Positions 25,503-37,440 of a stretch of 64,000 bases of DNA are shown here, piece by piece. Where the stretch lies: contig NC_046677.1 of the NCBI RefSeq assembly GCF_003369915.1, positions 14,508,001 to 14,572,000 of the forward strand, written 5' to 3'. The notes beneath the pieces were generated by a model that worked only from the letters and a program-made list of their open reading frames with translations, was not told the origin of the DNA and did no database searches. Made by a program: the position numbers and the translations under genes. This DNA comes from Drosophila miranda. Lineage: Eukaryota; Arthropoda; Insecta; Diptera; Drosophilidae. The first letter of the stretch is position 1. Each line of letters opens with the position of its first letter.

Positions 25503-25632
25503 TTACACCTTAATGACTCGAAATGCAAAGTTATGACATTTCACCGTTCTCGACCCTTGTTGGCTCCCTATACCCTATGTGGTGGTTCTCTTAAGCCACT
25601 TGACGGTGCAGTAATTGCATATCCTCTTGCAG
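25503..25632 (+). mobile_element. LINE RT fragment, right half (copy 2)
   Basis: Same LHLNDSKCK-bearing piece as copy 1, starting with TTACA at 25503. Confidence 0.78.
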
Positions 25633-26497
25633 ATGCTGTTATTGCATGTCAACGTCCAAGAACTTACATGAGCATCTGACAGCTCTGGATTTTTTGCGAT
25701 GGAGGTCCGCCTCCGTCTTTATCGGGAGTCTATAAGCCCCTCTTGTATCGCTGCATATTTTTTCACTCTGGGCCTTTATAAAGACGGTTTTCCTTCATCA
25801 TGTGGCATGCAGTAGTCCCTTGCACTCTTCTGAAATTCTAACATCAATATATATGTAGGTATACAATTTTAAACTATTCAATAAGGGGGCCTTATCTCTG
25901 AGCGCTCCATCAATGTCTTCAGGCGAGTCTGTAATAAAATTATATACCATTAATTTTTGTGGAATTATTGTTTTTGTATCCCCAATTAGCCGAATACTTA
26001 TTGATTATTGTTATCAAATAATTACAATGTTTATTGAGCGATATTCAAAATGTAAGTGAATGCCTTCTTGGCCTTTACGGGACGGCATTGCCGCTCCGAT
26101 CGCTGAGCGCAGATAAAAAGATAAATCTTTCTCTACAAGAAGTCTTTACAATAAAGTATCAAAGTTGAACTTTGTTGCCGGTGCATATTTTCCTTTATAA
26201 AATAACATTTGTTTCTTTTTTTATCAATAAAGAACGTTTAATGGTAAATTGCGCTTTAAAAATTATTTTTATATTTAAATTTAATTATAATATATTTTAA
26301 AAAACCTTTTACATTTTAATTATAAAATGTCTAATAGTTTATTTTTGTAAAATAATCATCCCCGTTGGAAGTAAAACATAATTCAATTAATGTTTATAAA
26401 GAATAATTATTTGCCGATCACTTTTCGCTGAATTTTTTATATATATATTTTTATCTCACTTTAAAAGCGGATTCTGTGATTTTGACCCTTTCAGCTT

Positions 26498-27935
26498 CTA
26501 GGCCAAGGTACCCCACTTCCTCAGAGGCACCAGCTGGGTAAGATCCGGCCCTCGGTTGTGGGCCGCACAAACGATGTGGCAAATGGGCTCGTGCTGCAGT
26601 CCCACATCCAGCAGGTGCACAAAGAAGGCCGAGGAAACGAGCAAATGGTGCTGGCCATGCAGAGCAAATGTCGGCCGCAGCAAGCGAGCCTTCTTCCAGG
26701 GAACGCCCGGCATGACACAGTGAACCACACAACCGTGATGCAACAGCGTTACAGAATAGGCAAAGTGCACCTCCTGCTGCTCAGTCTGCATGGGCTGGTA
26801 CAGGTAATAGTGGCAGACGAAGAACATGCCCGAACTGTCCGCCAGGATGATTAAGTTCAGCGTGCTGTCGTGCACGCGCAGAGGAACAGCATCGTCGTCG
26901 TAGCTGGGCGTGGAATCATTGGAGTCATTGGAGCCCGTTGGCAGCTTCGGTAGATTCAGGGGTATATTGAGCTGAAAAGGAGCGAATGCACCATTTCAAC
27001 TGGGTTTATCAGGGTATGTCGCCAGACTACCTACCACCGTTTCCGTCGGCTGTTTCTCGTTAAACTGAAAAGCGGACAGTGTTGGACTCAGCGTGGGAGC
27101 TGTCTGCTCGCCAGCCTCCTCCCGTTCGTCCAGCAAACTGAGACTCTGGGCCTTTGGCTTGAGGTGTATGTAGTAGAGGGCCTGACACTCTGCATCCCAC
27201 TGAGCCCAGCTGAAATTCTTGGCCAGTGTTTCCTGGGTCAGTATGCTGGTGTCCAGACGCCAGGCACTGCCTTCGGCTCCACCAGGTTGCGTTGTTGTCG
27301 AGCTTTGTTTGACAATGCAATTGTACTGCTTGATGGCTGCACGGGGAATATGGTTAATGGGGAACGCCTTAACGGCCGACTCGGACTAAAAATACTTACA
27401 TTCCTCGTGGGTGAGCACCAACAGCTTGTCCTGCCAGCAGGTACGCGTGGCACCCTCCACACGCCACAGAAACTGGGTCATTATCTGGCGCGGCGAGGGA
27501 TCCACGTTAAGGGGCGTGGGCGTGCCAACTTCGGTGCTGCGCACCTCCACCACGAAAGCCTGGTAGAACTGTCCCTCGGTTTTCACAACATACGAGAGGA
27601 GAGTCACGCTGCTGTTGATGCTCGCCTGGATGACCTCGCAGCAGGGCATGGTCCATAGCAGGCGCAGCTGCTTTTTGGTGGCATGGAAATGTCCAATGCA
27701 GGTCTCACGTCTCTTTTCATCGTCCATATAATCAAATATCCAGGATGTTAACAGTGATCCGTCCTGCTCCTGCCCCAAAAATCGCCATTCGTTCGCCTTT
27801 TCTGCTCCGAGAGAGCAGTGGAATGCTCGATTAGCTGCGAGTGGCTTTGAAGTCAAGCCAAAAGTACTTGCCTGTGTGTCCCTGGCTGGCCAGAAGACCA
27901 CAGAAGTTGGCGGCCAAGTTCTCCTGACGCAGCAT
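26498..27935 (-). pseudogene. Truncated pigeon copy (unit 3), exons 1-3 and part of 4
   Basis: Exons 27872-27935, 27400-27804, 27035-27336 and 26498-26971; same junction-made stop after KWGTLA as in unit 2. One residue differs (IL to FL after NEWR). The shared promoter here lacks 18 bp. Confidence 0.9.
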
Positions 27936-28222
27936 TGTGATTTTTATTTAAAAACTTTTCATTTTGTGTGCAGCCCACGGATGAGAAAAAAAAGTAATCA
28001 ATAACAACAGCTGTTTTCGCGCCTAGCGGTGTGACCGTAACCTGAAGACCAAAACATACCATACGAAATAAAATCGTTGGGATGATGCAACTCGTGAACG
28101 TGAATATCGAACTAGTCCGTTGATCGATCATCGTCAATATACCATCACTATTTCACATTTCTGCAAGAACAGTTATTTTGAATAATTTTTTTTGTGCAAG
28201 CAAAATCTTTGAAAAGTTTAAA

Positions 28223-29777
28223 ATGCCGAGTGAAATAATTACGCTACAACTGGGTCAATGCGGCAATCAGAGTGAGCTGAGCAAAAGCTTCAACTTGTAA
28301 TTTCACATGCTAATTTTCTGCTTAAGTTGGTTTTGAGTTCTGGAAGCGATTGTGCCTGGAGCACGGCATATCCCCGGACGGAATGCTTGAGGACTTTGCA
28401 GCGGATGGGCAGGACCGGAAGGACGTGTTCTTCTATCAGGCCGACGACAACCATTACATACCGCGTGCTGTTCTGATCGATCTGGAGCCGCGTGTCATCC
28501 AGAGCATCATGACTTCTCCATATGCCAAGGTAGGTCAACTGGTTGGAGTCCAGTGAATCAGTGTGGAATGTAATGCTTCCGTTCTCGGACAGCTCTACAA
28601 TCCGGAAAATGTGTTTCTGTCGAAGCATGGCGGCGGCGCAGGAAACAACTGGGCCTCCGGCTTTAGCCAAGGCGAGCGCGTCCAAGAGGAGGTCTTTGAT
28701 ATACTGGACCGGGAGGCTGATGGCAGCGACTCTCTTGAGGGTTTCGTGCTGTGTCACTCCATTGCCGGGGGCACGGGCTCTGGCATGGGATCATACGTGC
28801 TCGAGCGCCTGTCCGATCGATTCCCCAAGAAACTCATACAGACCTACAGTGTGTTCCCCAACCAGGATGAGATCAGCGATGTGGTCGTGCAGCCCTACAA
28901 CTCGATACTCACTCTAAAGCGATTGACGAAGTGCGCCGACAGCGTGGTGGTGCTAGACAACACCGCCCTGAACCGCATAGCCACCGAGCGTCTGCAGATT
29001 CAAACGCCGACGTTCACGCAAATCAACAATCTGGTCTCCACCATCATGAGTGTGAGCACGACTACTCTGCGGTATCCCTCCTATATGAACAACAATCTGA
29101 TTGGTCTGATTGCTCCGCTCATACCTACGCCCCAGCTGCACTTCCTTATGACCGGCTACACCCCGCTCATAAGGGACTATGAGGTGAGCTGAGCTCTCTT
29201 TCTTACCCTTGCATCCACGCGACCATGTTTTGATGGATTCCAGACCAAGGCGAATGTGAGGAGGACCACCGTGCTGGACGTGATGCGGCGCCTACTGCAG
29301 CCCAAGAATATGATGGTCTCCTCAACGGCTGACAAGCAGAATCGACATTGCTTTATCTCCATATTGAACATCATACAGGGCGAGGTGGACCCTACTCAGG
29401 TGCACAAGTCCCTTCAGCGTATAAGGGAGCGTAAGCTGGCCCAGTTCATACCCTGGGGCCCGGCCAGCATCCAGGTTGCGTTATCGCGCAGCTCTCCCTA
29501 TGTGCAGACCCCCCACAAGGTGTCCGGTCTGATGATGGCCAATCATACGGGCATTAGCGCGCTCTTTAATCGCGCCCTGGCCCAGTATGACAAGCTTAAG
29601 AAGCGCAACGCTTTTCTGGATAATTTCCGACGCGAAGATATGTTCAAGGAGGATCTTAACGAGCTGGACTTGGCCCGCGACACTGTGGACTGTCTGGTGC
29701 AGGAGTACGAGGCCGCAACACAGATCGACTATCGCCAGTGGAGTCCCCGTGTACACACCCCAAATGGAAAGGCTTGA
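28223..29777 (+). CDS. gammaTub37C: gammaTub37C (copy 3), 458 aa
   Basis: Exons 28223-28271, 28327-28529, 28593-29183, 29244-29777. Protein the same as copies 1 and 2; at least one silent change (CTC to CTT, Leu, near 29657). The upstream region lacks GCAAAATTCGATATGTCA about 90 bp before the ATG, which could alter its start site or level. Confidence 0.92.
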
Positions 29778-30695
29778 GCTATGAAATGTATTTGTGTTTA
29801 TAAAAAAGTTGAAGCTGGCGTTGAATACGCCGTACAATACAAGTACACATATGTACATATACTTGAATATGTTCCGTTGATCTGATCAGACTTCATTCGA
29901 ACTTTCAGTTTTCTAACCTGCTGCTCTTCAGCTGCTATGCTGTAAATCGGTACAATCCTGTTCCAACTGCACCCAATGAACAATGAAGAATATGGAAGAT
30001 ATAAAGCGGGAAAAATCGTGCTTCGATTTGATGCGGCGAATGTTTTAAAACTGACATCCTGATCTAAGACCCCGTATGGGCACAATAATTGCTTAGCTCT
30101 GATATATATTTTTGCGTGTGTGTATTCAATTCAACGCTGTTTTATACCCTTGGCTTGTTAAGCCAATAGAATCATCTCCGACTCCATATAGTAGATACAT
30201 ATGCGCATATAGTATTCAATAGCCGAGTCTACATCATGCATAGACAGACCATTCGTCGTAATCGATCAGATCGGACCACTGCATATACATATCATATGCC
30301 ATTGAAACAGTCGGTTCAAAAGCCAAAACTGCAATATCTTTTAATGCTATCTTCATCAGATTTTTCGGATCATAAGGCTGCCATGGACCAGTTTGCTTTG
30401 GCGTATGCGTTAAATCACATTTCCTTGATAAAAGTACAAATCTAGTAGTCTTAAGATAATAATCGAGCTTCAGTCACACGCTTTCTCATTCGTAGTTCAA
30501 AATTCGATGTGTTAACACATAGAAAAAGATATTTATGTATAAAATATTTGCATTATTATTTCGTTTGTTGTGTCCTTTCTAACTGAATTGGCATCTCGTT
30601 GAGCTTCGCATTGCTTTTAGACAGAAACCCCCTGAGTACTCGTAAGTATAATCAATCTATAATGATCATTCCCGCTCTGATGTCTTTTTCAGAAC

Positions 30696-30848
30696 ATGTG
30701 TTGTGGACCAGCTTCGTGCTGCCCGAGCTGCGGCCCACCCTGTGGCGGACCCTATTCTACGCAATGTTGCGTGGAGCTCTGCTGTTCCCCCTGTACCCCG
30801 GCCTACTTGCAGTGCACCATCTGTCCCTGCTACCCTCGCTGTTGCTAG
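30696..30848 (+). CDS. Small cysteine-rich protein A (copy 3), 50 aa
   Basis: Same 50-aa protein and leader intron as in units 1 and 2; one intron substitution (CAGTC to CAATC). Confidence 0.8.
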   Translation: MCCGPASCCPSCGPPCGGPYSTQCCVELCCSPCTPAYLQCTICPCYPRCC

Positions 30849-31621
30849 CACAGTGAAGGACGAAGAGTTACCATTGTCCTCACGGCGGATAGTCCTAAAG
30901 ATTGCTGATCCCAACTAACGAAATGATAATGCATAACAAAAAAAAATAAAAATAAAATATAATAGAGGAACGATCACAAGACAATATTGCCTTGATTTCC
31001 ATTTGTTCTTTGGGCAGAGATGGGACTATAATTTTTCCGACTGTTGGGCTAGTCCCGGATTTGAACCCAGCTCCACCAGCGAGATGGCCTAGTCCCGCGT
31101 GGGCGATCGCCCTTTAATACTTACTTTTGTATTGAGCCTGAACAGGCTGTGGCTTTTCATTTACTAGAATGTGTGTATTCAATCGAATGAGTTCAGTTGG
31201 TTGCTAAATTCAATTCCGATCCGGTCAGGTGCGTTGTTCGGCTGATTCTCAAATATTTCCACAGGTGAGTGATCGAAAAGGTTGAAAAAGATTCCTTGGA
31301 GTAAACATCTCACATACCATATACTCTACATATGTATTTGTATACCTCCCATTGATTGCACGGTATGTGTACACTGTACAGTCTATATGGCCATTTCCCC
31401 TGTTTCTAAGCCAATTGTGTGAGGGATTCTCTGCAGATAGGGTGCATTACCATTTACCAGAAAAATGTATCAATCACATATAGTACTTTGCATCAAAGCA
31501 ATCCTTCATGGAAACGTCCGTGCAGCAACCCCAATGAGGACTTAATTTTAGTCTAGTCTAGTCTTAGTCTACTATTGGCCTGATTGAATGACCCGCCTCT
31601 TGTCCAACCCCCAGAGCCACC

Positions 31622-31780
31622 ATGTGCTGTCCAAGTCGCTATTACCGGAACACGCCGTGCGTGCAGTGCTGTCTCATCGACTGCAGCTACTGCTGCTTCC
31701 GATCAGACTGTTGTGGCCCCTGCTGTGGGACCACCCACCCGCCTAGTTTGTGCGGCGGGTGCTGTGGATCTTGCTGCTAG
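31622..31780 (+). CDS. Small cysteine-rich protein B (copy 3), 52 aa
   Basis: Same 52-aa protein as in units 1 and 2. The 3' flank keeps the GTAGTAGTAGG run shared with copy 1. Confidence 0.8.
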   Translation: MCCPSRYYRNTPCVQCCLIDCSYCCFRSDCCGPCCGTTHPPSLCGGCCGSCC

Positions 31781-32201
31781 CAGGGCTGAAGACGGACCAC
31801 GACAACGCACCCCGACCCGACGGATTGGCAAGCATTCTCCAACTGGATGTAGAATTTATTCTCTTTTATCAACAGCAACAGCAACAGAACGAGTAGTAGT
31901 AGGCTTCGAGTCGATTTCAAGCAGCTGTCCAGGTTGACGAGCTGCCGAAAATCGGCTGGAGCTCATTCCGACTTTGAGCCTGGTTGTGAACACATCAAAA
32001 AAAGTTTTCAATCTCCAAAAACTAACATCTTTTGGAACACTTAATTTTGTTTGTGGTAAGTGGTCAAGAAAATCTAGAACGTAGAATATAACTTCTTAGA
32101 CTTGGTCTACCTTTGACAGAACACCTGTGCTCTCTGTCGAAACCATCCTCCATCACCTCTTCCTGTTCCTGCTCCTACGCCAGCTGACTACGCTCATCAG
32201 G

Positions 32202-32372
32202 ATGTGCTGCAATCCCGGTGGCTGCTGCGGTCTGCCCGCCTGTATCCAGTGCACCAACTTCTGCTTCAACTGCTGGACCGGCACGGCGAGCGTTCCCAGC
32301 TGTCGCCCTGGCTACACACCAGCCTGTCCGCTCTATCGCGGCTGCTGCGGTGGGCCTCGAGGCTGTTGCTAG
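32202..32372 (+). CDS. Small cysteine-rich protein C (copy 3), 56 aa
   Basis: Same 56-aa protein as in units 1 and 2. Confidence 0.78.
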   Translation: MCCNPGGCCGLPACIQCTNFCFNCWTGTASVPSCRPGYTPACPLYRGCCGGPRGCC

Positions 32373-32532
32373 CTTCCCGTCTCTCATAGAAAATCATCCG
32401 TGAATAAATCTTAACAAAAAGATACCAACACCCGAGAATTTGACTCTTCATGTGGGTGGGACTCTGAACTACAATCCTGACCATCCTCGGGTCACAGTGC
32501 ACCGGCCTATATCTAATACATATATCTATATC

Positions 32533-32798
32533 AGTCGCGGGTTAAGTTACCAGTTGAAGGTTTTTCGGGAGTACCACAGGGCAGCCATCTAGGCCCCTTA
32601 CTCTTCACACTCTTTATTAATGACCTGCCTTCAGTATTGACATACTATCGAGTACTTATGTATGCGGATGATGTTAAACTGTGTGTCCAGTATTTGGTTT
32701 ATTCTTAAAATAATTTCTCTGAGTGTGTTATAAATAATGTTTTATGCAATCTAATGAGCACCGTCTGAAGTAGTGGCTTGAGCAACGATTCTTTTACA
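32533..32798 (+). mobile_element. LINE RT fragment, left half (copy 3)
   Basis: Same YADD-bearing fragment; the matching right half is missing from this unit because of the deletion at 34790. Confidence 0.78.
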
Positions 32799-32863
32799 TA
32801 CTCGTACATCATTTTTTGATAATTTTCTAATTGATTGCCATACGAATTGAAACTAGAAGGGAT

Positions 32864-34750
32864 TTAGAAGGGCATCGGTTCCACGGCCAGATTCCAGGCG
32901 GGCAGACCCCTACACACGTAAATGCAGCAATTGTAGACATGCGGCTCGACCTTGCGCTGTTGCACCAGGGACAGAATGGAGCTCAAGCTTCCCAAATGGT
33001 AGTTGGGCTGCTCTGCCATGGTGGGCGGCGGCACCTCACTATCGCCGCAAGCTTTGATAATCCCCTTTTTGTTCCAGGACATTTTGTGGATGTGGGTCCA
33101 GGGCATCAATTGGCTATTTCCGGGACTCAGCCAAAGGCTGAGCACCGTCACAGAGACGTTGTCCATATTGGCATCAAGTGCGGGCATCAGGGTGCCCACA
33201 ACGGTGGGACAAAGGGCGCTTTGGTAATAATCATGGGCTCCATAAAGGGCGCTGTACAGACCCGTGCCCAGCACCCGTGTGGAATCGCAGCCAAAGAGAA
33301 ATACCACACTGCGGACATGGGCACGACAAATGGCACGTCCATTGATGTACTGCAACCCAGAGCCATGACCAGCATAAACAAAACAATCGGCCTGGTAGGC
33401 CTGTTGGAGCATCACCTGCTCGGTGGGCACCGTCTCGAACAGATGCCTCCAGTGGGAGAGCCAGTATTCGAAGAAGGTCCTCAGTCTCCTTCCAGAGTTG
33501 GGTAAGTCCGCTCCGGGATTGATTACGCACATGCCACGCTTAATGCTGCTGGTGTAGTAGCCATGGCGGATGCTCTTCTTGTGGTATTGATATAGCCGCC
33601 ACAGGCAGTGCAACGATTTGACGCGGGAAAACTCCTGGGTCGTTGCCAGCTGCTCCCAATGCAGATGATCCAGTCGCTCATCGACCACCAGAATGATGGG
33701 AAAACTCTTGGCCACTTGCACTTGGCGATCTTCCAGCGGCTGCCATTCGCTGGCGAATACCCTGAGCATATCGTAGACCATGTGGATTTCATTCTCGTTG
33801 CTGGTTATTACGTAGGGAATCAGTTTCATGTCCGTGGAGGTCAGTCGGTTGGCATGCAGCGACGCCTGGGAGAGCAGCACGCGCTGATGATTGCTCCACT
33901 GACGGTTCACGCATAACTCGTCCACGCGGTCGAAGACAGCTTTAGATTGCTTTGCAACTGCGCTGCAGTCGTAGCGTTTGCCCAGGAATACAAAGGAATA
34001 GGGCAACATGATATCCCGAAATTCCGAGAGAAGATTCTGTAGAAAAGCATCAAAGCCGTTTAGCTTCTCCCAATACTTCTGCTTGGCCTCCTTGCTCTTC
34101 ACATTCAGCGGATCCACGGTGACCACTCGTCTGAAACGGTTCACCAGGGTGCTGTACTGCTTTAAGACCTCCGCCAGGCCGTTGTTGTGGAATCGCAAAC
34201 AAATTGGTCCCAGTTCGGGGCTCCGGCAGTGTCGTAGCAGGGACAAGTAGATGGAACCATCGGAGGCAAAGATCTCGTTGAAAACCGAGTAAGTGGCGTC
34301 CGGATTGAAGCTCTTGCAGAGATGCAGGACACACCATTCGCTGGGCAGGCTATTGCAGATGTCGGTGATGCGCGCCAGGCCAGCCACTGGATCATCCACA
34401 TCCTCTAGGAAGTCCATATGCTCGATGGGCTCTATCGAAGGGCTGTCCTTTTTCTGCAGATTTTTGAAAATGTTCTGCAAGAATCGGTTGCTTTTATAGT
34501 CCTTGCTCTCCTTGTCACTGGCCTCACGCAGCAGATCGTGGGCGCTGGGCCGCTGATTCACCAGATCCTCCACCTCCTTAATGTATCTCAGGTCCGTTTT
34601 TTGGAACTGCGCCTTCACCTGGTAGTAGATGGAGTGCTCCACATTTCCATTGCTGTACTCCTCGTCCGCTCGCAGCAGATTGTATTCTTTCCCCCCGGGC
34701 CCAAAATCTACCATGGTGATGCCTCGCAGCATGTGCTCCGTCTCAGTCAT
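32864..34750 (-). CDS. Sse: Separase Sse (copy 3), 628 aa, upstream flank deleted
   Basis: Coding frame intact with catalytic dyad; residues Asp29, Glu76, Leu279, Ala527 and a unique Ala622 near the C-terminus. About 40 bp upstream of the ATG (34790) the sequence jumps to the AT-rich tail, removing ~290 bp that in copies 1 and 2 hold the rest of the Sse upstream flank and the right LINE half. Expression may be reduced or driven by new sequence. Confidence 0.86.
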   Translation of the reverse strand: MTETEHMLRGITMVDFGPGGKEYNLLRADEEYSNGNVEHSIYYQVKAQFQKTDLRYIKEVEDLVNQRPSAHDLLREASDKESKDYKSNRFLQNIFKNLQKKDSPSIEPIEHMDFLEDVDDPVAGLARITDICNSLPSEWCVLHLCKSFNPDATYSVFNEIFASDGSIYLSLLRHCRSPELGPICLRFHNNGLAEVLKQYSTLVNRFRRVVTVDPLNVKSKEAKQKYWEKLNGFDAFLQNLLSEFRDIMLPYSFVFLGKRYDCSAVAKQSKAVFDRVDELCVNRQWSNHQRVLLSQASLHANRLTSTDMKLIPYVITSNENEIHMVYDMLRVFASEWQPLEDRQVQVAKSFPIILVVDERLDHLHWEQLATTQEFSRVKSLHCLWRLYQYHKKSIRHGYYTSSIKRGMCVINPGADLPNSGRRLRTFFEYWLSHWRHLFETVPTEQVMLQQAYQADCFVYAGHGSGLQYINGRAICRAHVRSVVFLFGCDSTRVLGTGLYSALYGAHDYYQSALCPTVVGTLMPALDANMDNVSVTVLSLWLSPGNSQLMPWTHIHKMSWNKKGIIKACGDSEVPPPTMAEQPNYHLGSLSSILSLVQQRKVEPHVYNCCIYVCRGLPAWNLAVEPMPF

Positions 34751-35624
34751 ATTAATGGAATTTGTATTTATTGGATTGTTTATTTAAATTATAAGCATCT
34801 GACAGCTCTGGATTTTTTGCGATGGAGGTCCGCCTCCGTCTTTATCGGGAGTCTATAAGCCCCTCTTGTATCGCTGCATATTTTTTCACTCTGGGCCTTT
34901 ATAAAGACGGTTTTCCTTCATCATGTGGCATGCAGTAGTCCCTTGCACTCTTCTGAAATTCTAACATCAATATATATGTAGGTATACAATTTTAAACTAT
35001 TCAATAAGGGGGCCTTATCTCTGAGCGCTCCATCAATGTCTTCAGGCGAGTCTGTAATAAAATTATATACCATTAATTTTTGTGGAATTATTGTTTTTGT
35101 ATCCCCAATTAGCCGAATACTTATTGATTATTGTTATCAAATAATTACAATGTTTATTGAGCGATATTCAAAATGTAAGTGAATGCCTTCTTGGCCTTTA
35201 CGGGACGGCATTGCCGCTCCGATCGCTGAGCGCAGATAAAAAGATAAATCTTTCTCTACAAGAAGTCTTTACAATAAAGTATCAAAGTTGAACTTTGTTG
35301 CCGGTGCATATTTTCCTTTATAAAATAACATTTGTTTCTTTTTTTATCAATAAAGAACGTTTAATGGTAAATTGCGCTTTAAAAATTATTTTTATATTTA
35401 AATTTAATTATAATATATTTTAAAAAACCTTTTACATTTTAATTATAAAATGTCTAATAGTTTATTTTTGTAAAATAATCATCCCCGTTGGAAGTAAAAC
35501 ATAATTCAATTAATGTTTATAAAGAATAATTATTTGCCGATCACTTTTCGCTGAATTTTTTATATATATATTTTTATCTCACTTTAAAAGCGGATTCTGT
35601 GATTTTGACCCTTTCAGCTTCTAG

Positions 35625-36172
35625 ATCAATTTAAGTGGCGCAACCTTGCATGAAAAAGGACTGTCGCAGTTATAAAATCCCATATAAAATCTTATTTGGA
35701 CTATTCTAGAAGCTAAACGGTTAAGTCAAAATTGAAAAACAGCCCAAAAATTAGATTTGGAAAAAGGCTTTTTTCAGAGCTGCCTGTGCAACGGACCAGT
35801 TTTGTTTTGAGCATTGTAAGTCAAGTCAAAGTTGAAAAATACTCCAAAAACAGATATGTAGTTTGAAAAAAAAAAATTTCTTTAGAAATCTGTCCAACGA
35901 GCCAATGCTACAAATTAATGCACCTTAAATAAGGGACTGAAACAAAAATCATACGAAACACTGATACACACACTCACTGAAAAAATGGTCAACTTTGAAT
36001 GCTCAAATCTCCTAAGCTATCTTCTGAAATTTTCAAGTTTCACGAACTAGAAATGGGATATTGCTTTCTAGCCAATAACTTGATTGATAAAATATATAAA
36101 ATCTATATATAAAATAAGATCCATATACTAGTGTCATTTATACAAATGTTTGTATTCATTGAATACAATGAA
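35625..36172. repeat. Degenerate ~120-bp direct repeat and AT-rich non-coding DNA
   Basis: Two diverged units are visible: AAGTCAAAATTGAAAAACAG near 35724 and AAGTCAAAGTTGAAAAATAC near 35824, each followed by a CCAAAAA block and then TTT-rich, CTG(C/T)CC(A/T)-like sequence. No coding potential. It separates the array from the smo pseudogene. Confidence 0.45.
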
Positions 36173-37440
36173 TACTATTGCCATCCACCTCGCTAAAGGC
36201 CATTGTGGTGATGGTCAGCACCAGCGGCAGCGACCAAGCAACCAAATGAAATTACGAGCCCTTGGACATGGCCGATGGCGCGCCAGTGCCAGGCATAGGT
36301 GAGGAACACAAACCAGACCATGCCGGCCGTAAGGAAATAGTATACCAGTACAAAGATCACAATGCAGGAGAGATTCTCACCGGCGGTGGGCTCTGAATGG
36401 CGAAGAGTGCCATCCTTGCGACAGACAATATCCTCACGGGATCCTGAAGTGAATTGCAAGAGCCAGCTGAAGAGAGAGAGAGAGAACCAGAGCATAAATG
36501 AGACTCCTGTGGGACGGAAGGATCTGTAACCCAAAGTGGATCTCTCACCCAATGCAGGCAATCAGGAAGCATAGATTTATGTAGAGCACAATCACTTGTT
36601 GGCATTCTGCCAGTCGATGAAAAAGGTGGCCACCACAAACAGATTGGAGACCAAGCACAGCGTGCCCGCCCATCCAATGAGCTTGTGGATCTGCCGATGC
36701 TCATCGTCCGTGTACAAAGGATCCTTGCAGCGCACACCGCATCCCTCGATGCCCGGATAATAGCTGGCCGCTGACTCGGCCGGTACCAGCGGACTCAGGC
36801 ACTGGCCGGTTACATTGAATTTCATGCCGCGCGCACCGTTTGTGCATTTCGTTGGAAATAGCGTTTCGTTGCAGCGCAGGAATTTCGGGAAAAATGTTGT
36901 GTTGTATAAAATGCGACAGGGTTCCAGCGTAATCCGACACATTTCATACGAAGGCAGGTAGACCATGTCCTGGCCGTTGATTTTCTCGCATTTCGGCTTG
37001 AAAACAGCGACAACAATTTCTTTACTCTACTGTAGATTAAGGTACCTGAATAACTGCCCAACATTTTGGTACATGCCGCAGAGCGTATTAATCGTTAAGC
37101 TTCTCGTTGAGCTCTTTTTCGGTATGAAAATCAGTTAAATCGAGGCTACTCAATTCATAGGGCAATTTGGAGCCAAAGCAGGTATTTGAGTAATTTGTGG
37201 TGGCATAGCAGCGACCCCGTCGCACACACTGAATGTGGCGACTGTCCAGTCCATCGAACCAGGGCTTATCGTCTTTGCCTTTCTTCCCGTACAGACGGTA
37301 TTTGGGAGTGCCATTGATGGGCTCCAGTTCCACATCCACTTGCTTGACACTCGCCGGCGTTGTGCTGCTATACTTAGACATGCTGGCGGTCGTCGATCGC
37401 ACGCAGTTTGACGCCACCCACAGGCAGATTAACGCTAGTT
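36173..37440 (-). pseudogene. smo: smoothened (smo) partial pseudogene
   Basis: Minus-strand pieces match the N-terminal part of Smoothened, the Hedgehog-pathway seven-pass receptor: signal-peptide region (ALICLWV), Cys-rich domain (FDGLDSRHIQCVRR, CFGSKLPYELSSLDLTDFHT, MVYLPSYEMCRI, GMKFNVTGQCL), linker (YPGIEGCGVRCKDP), TM1 (GTLCLVSNLFVVATFF), TM2/TM3 (WLLQFTSG, YYFLTAGMVWFVFLTYAWHW). An intron of 82 bp (36467-36548) with good splice sites is kept, so this is a DNA-level duplicate. It is broken: a TAA replaces a Tyr codon after ELNEKLND, bases are added near 37040, about 10 bp are lost after QNANK, a segment is lost after GHVQ, and sequence stops at VDGNSI (TM4 onward missing). A functional smo must lie elsewhere. 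Confidence 0.88.

Larger units (their letters stand above)
17083..26498. repeat. Tandem unit, copy 2 (9416 bp)
   Basis: Second unit, same order and orientation as copy 1 and nearly identical by eye. The joint reads CAGCTTCTAGGCCAAGG: unit tail CAGCTTCTAG fused to unit head TAGGCCAAGG with TAG shared. Relative to copy 1 it lacks TAGTAGTAGGCTTCGAG near 22500 and has a 6-bp shorter AT tract near 26280. Confidence 0.97.
26499..35624. repeat. Tandem unit, copy 3 (about 9.12 kb, internally deleted)
   Basis: Third unit. It ends CAGCTTCTAG at 35624 followed by unique ATCAATTTAAGTGG, which defines the right edge of the original unit. Differences include an 18-bp deletion in the divergent promoter (at 28137), a 4-bp deletion near 29958 and a ~290-bp deletion at 34790 that removes the Sse upstream flank and the right LINE half. 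Confidence 0.97.
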
